NCBI GenBank assembly: GCA_963575745.1
Contig: CAUYUJ010013980.1
Location: 170,001-234,000 of the forward strand
Length of the DNA stretch: 64,000 nt
Direction: 5' to 3'
Source of the DNA: Prorocentrum cordatum
Taxonomy: Eukaryota > Sar > Dinophyceae > Prorocentrales > Prorocentraceae
Shown here in pieces: positions 61,412 through 64,000 of the stretch. The notes beneath the pieces were generated by a model. That model was not told the origin of the DNA, ran no database searches, and saw nothing but the letters and a program-made list of their open reading frames with translations. Both the position numbers and the translations under genes were made by a program. Positions within the stretch are counted from its first letter, which is position 1, and the number at the start of each line of letters is the position of its first letter.

Positions 61412-64000
61412 TGTGCTCAACGCACGGACAAGATCATCCAGCCCAGCAAAATCGATCGACACAACTTCTACCAATACCATACCCGCCACATACCATGATC
61501 TACCCGACGCAGAGACCCCTGGCATCGAGGACACCTCCTTCACTGAGTCCGACTATTCAGACGAGGGCGTTCTCGGCCAGGACGCGGCAAGTGTACTAAT
61601 GAAGATCCTGTACTTGGCACGTTGCTGTCGTTTCGATCTTCTACATCCGGTATGTATGTTGGCCAGAGAAATTACCAAATGGAATACTACATGTGACAAA
61701 CGTCTACATCGGTTGATATGCTACATCAAAACGACGCGTACACACTGCTTACACGGATGGATAGGCGATTCATCAGACAAGTTATCCATCATGCTGTTCA
61801 CTGACGCCTCGTTCGCTGATTGCATTACATCATCCAAATCCACTACTGGTGTTTTTGCTGCGCTTGTTGGACCCAATACGTTCTTTCCAGTCAACGCTGT
61901 ATGTAAGAAACAAACGGTTGTTTCACATTCATCTACTGAATCGGAGATCGTTGCTCTCGATTCCGCACTACGACTGGAAGGGTTACCACTACTATCATTC
62001 TGGGAAGCCGTGGTGGGAGTTGCCAAAACATGCAAAGAGAAGAATACATGCCTGAGTTGCCATCGACACGTTGACCCGGCGATGTGTCCTACATTGGCAG
62101 CCAAAAAGAAGCGTAAACCATCGCCTCGCAAGGCACCCCCTACTCGGGGATCTTCTCCTAGCCGTAGGCAACTACCGCTAAATACGGATTTACCTACGAC
62201 TCCAAAGAGACGTACAATATCCCATGAAGGTACCGTACTACACGTGGATCCAGAGCCAGCTCCAGAGATCAGTGCACCGAAAGTACGACTTATCGTCTTG
62301 GAGGATAACCAGGCCGTTATCAAAATTGTCCAAAAGGGACGTACACCAGCACTTCGTCATCTTCATCGTACTCATCGTATCAATCTGGATTGGATATGCG
62401 AAACATGTCAAATTGAACATATCGAGCTTAAATATGTAGGAACAAAAGAGCAGATCGCAGATATGATGACCAAACATTTCGAGACCAAGAAAGCAGACCT
62501 TTGGAAGGACCTCTTGGAACACTCGCTTATTTTTCCTGTTACTCCGATACAATGTCCGCCGATACGAGGGCCTCGGAGGCCCGACGGTTTACCTCATGAA
62601 GCGGAACCTCCTAAATTGAATGGATGCCCAGAAATATGCAAGATATTGCTGACGGAAAAAGAAAGATGGGGCGAGGTAGGATCAGAATGCGGATTTCAGT
62701 GTGTTGGACAAGCTAACCATGAGGGACTATGTGCATGCATGTACCACTATGGCGTACCAGCCGCAGATACTGCGTCGCGCACACCTCGTTCACGCGCACG
62801 TTCACCGCACGGTAGACATCCTCGCCATCCCCCCTCACCTCAACGAGATGCAGAGAGAGTTAGGACATTGATTATTCGTTCACACCGCAGCAATTTTACG
62901 ACTCGAGCTACAAAGCTTACAAGCATCCTGTTTGCCGCTTGCGAGGCGAACATAAGTGAGATCGGTTCTAATCCCGACCCCTCCATCCACGAGATGGATC
63001 AGGCACAGCCGCTCAACCTCGTCGGCTGGCCCATCGGCTACGACAAGGAGTACGACCCGAACGCCAGGGACGATGACCGCGTGGGCTTTGCGTACCACGC
63101 TCAAACTGGTCGTCCTCGTGATCCCGAAGATGGTTACATATACATACATCAACGGCGTGCCGATCGGAGCGGAGAATTTGATCTTCGAGTACCCGACGAG
63201 TCTTCTATCCGTGAACTTGCCCGCTTCGCGTCTGTCGAGGCTAAGAAATGGGCCAGCACTGAGAGTGGATCCGTCGGCGGCAACGCCAACTACGAGTACA
63301 ACACGTTCACAGCTACGCCGTGGCTATCTTTCATGCGTGCTATGTGTATGATTTCCAGCCTTTTCAATCGTAATCCTTCAGTACAAGATAGTGTTCGTGG
63401 ACTACATGATCATTTGAATGCGACGATCCCAGGATCAGACCGCAAATGTCCACCATCAAACTTTACTACTATGATACTGAAGACGGAGTGGATGATGATT
63501 CACAACGATTGGTCCAAAATTGGCAGTGCAGTTCTGGGACAATACACCGAGGACAGCGTTACGGATACGCAGAACTATTACAACAATGGTCTGAGTGCAC
63601 CATCCGATGTATACCAGAATGGATTGGTAACGCCATGCTATGCTCCTAAAATTGATCGTGCAATGGCCAAGCTACCTACTCGTCCACCTGGCATCGCCAG
63701 GACATCGGATACATCTGGGCACATCGGTCATATCGTCGAGGATAACTTGGTCACCAACACGAGAGCTTTTTCCGACCTTACCCAAACAAAGAAGTTCCGC
63801 CGCAAGCTTACTACATGGTTGACTGCGCGCGGAGGCTTTGGAAGTATCGGATCAAACTCCAAGACGGTGGCAACACCATCCGACCATCCGAATGGTTGGG
63901 TGGCGATATTGGATGATCCACAAGAGACAGAGCGTACCTATCGTTGGACACCATACAACGAGGGCAACGACTTCTTCGGCGACGCTGCTGACCACATGGG
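61299..64000 (+). CDS. copia polyprotein 3' part: RNase H plus unknown C-terminal extension (runs off window)
   Basis: Frame 3 is open from at least 61299 to the last base, about 900 codons, with no stop. It begins in another Ser/Arg-rich stretch (RRKRSDSPRASRSKSPSSS), a linker, then DAASVLMKILYLARCCRFDL, ITKWNTTCDKRLHRLICYI and a typical copia RNase H. The upstream pol frame is frame 2, so a +1 change near 61290-61330 links the two. Both frames are open across this zone, so the exact point is not visible. It may be a one-base indel or, less likely, programmed shifting. After RNase H ends at about 62525 the frame continues for ~490 codons of non-repetitive sequence I do not recognise. Confidence 0.8.
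61785..62525 (+). other. copia RNase H domain
   Basis: LFTDASFAD (Asp at 61803), KSTTGVFAALVGP, CKKQTVVSHSSTESEIVALD (Glu at 61938), LEDNQAVIKIVQKG (Asp at 62304), then IELKYVGTKEQIADMMTKHF. All core residues are visible. A ~90-codon Lys/Pro/Arg/Ser-rich insert (about 62020-62280) sits between the STESE block and the third Asp, which is unusual. Confidence 0.85.
62526..64000 (+). other. Unassigned C-terminal extension of copia polyprotein
   Basis: It opens with a Cys/His cluster (CPEICKILL at ~62625, then CGFQCVGQANHEGLCACMYH at ~62691-62750) that could bind zinc. An SR/PR-rich patch follows, then a longer region that looks globular: LVGWPIGYDKEYDPN, DGYIYIHQRRAD, FTATPWLSFMRAMCMISSLF, MILKTEWMMIHNDWSKIG, NGWVAILDDPQET. 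I see no signal peptide or clear membrane segment, although IYTYIN-like hydrophobic bits occur. It may be an extra element-encoded domain, in the position where some copia lineages carry an additional ORF, or a captured host sequence. The end is outside the window. Confidence 0.6.

Larger units (their letters stand above)
54110..64000 (+). mobile_element. Ty1/copia LTR retrotransposon (3' end outside window)
   Basis: The order protease, integrase, RT, RNase H is diagnostic of Ty1/copia (Pseudoviridae-type) elements. The element begins at a candidate LTR beside a GAT tract and continues to the window edge. Observed lesions are one in-frame TAG, a missing RT core and one frame change. The remainder is open over about 3,200 codons. 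No 3' LTR is available, so the length is at least 9.9 kb, long for copia, because of the extended reading frame after RNase H. Confidence 0.85.

Noticed and set aside
1-64000. tRNA, rRNA, spliced-leader or telomeric repeats
   Set aside because: I looked for B-box words, the dinoflagellate spliced-leader sequence and TTTAGGG-type runs and saw none. A formal tRNAscan/Infernal run would settle this.

Overview
The window looks like eukaryotic nuclear DNA from a repeat-dense protist genome, most likely a dinoflagellate. That placement is inference. It rests on three observations: a Ty1/copia polyprotein with tandem CCCH zinc fingers and an SR-rich linker, a decayed LINE whose protein matches the C-terminal region I associate with dinoflagellate LINEs, and a very large load of trinucleotide tracts, minisatellites and foldback elements. 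I see no rRNA, tRNA, CRISPR array, bacterial operon or trans-spliced leader sequence.

Layout. 0-1 kb: a LINE 3' remnant and a first short inverted-repeat element. 2-7 kb: an array of composite repeats, several of which end in a GTT-rich tail, and a 21-bp minisatellite. 7-28 kb: minisatellites, G/A-, C- and GAT-rich tracts, and many MITE-like foldback elements, with a dense cluster at 23.0-24.7 kb. 28.2-29.7 kb: a broken gene for an RRM RNA-binding protein. 30.1-31.8 kb: an AT-rich island with a 236-bp tandem repeat. 34.6-41 kb: a perfect-looking hairpin element, several tandem arrays, a 386-bp higher-order repeat between two TA tracts, and TATG/TA repeats. 42.2-43.7 kb: a LINE remnant with stops and a frameshift. 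44-54 kb: GAT, GGA, CTC and GTT tracts plus more foldback copies.

54.1-64.0 kb holds the only large coding unit, a Ty1/copia retrotransposon on the + strand that runs off the right edge. It has a candidate 194-bp 5' LTR, then a gag-pol reading frame. The frame carries one in-frame TAG in a coiled-coil segment, a gag core, three CCCH fingers, an SR-rich region, protease, a zinc-binding region and integrase. The RT first block is present, but the segment that should carry YxDD is absent. A shift to the next frame near 61.3 kb leads into RNase H. That downstream frame has no stop from at least 61,299 to the window end, so roughly 490 codons follow RNase H with no function I recognise. This open frame has no stop inside the window and is easy to miss.

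The copia element is damaged but young-looking, with few lesions in about 9 kb. The LINE remnants are older. Most other long open frames in the window are products of periodic repeats and are not annotated as genes.
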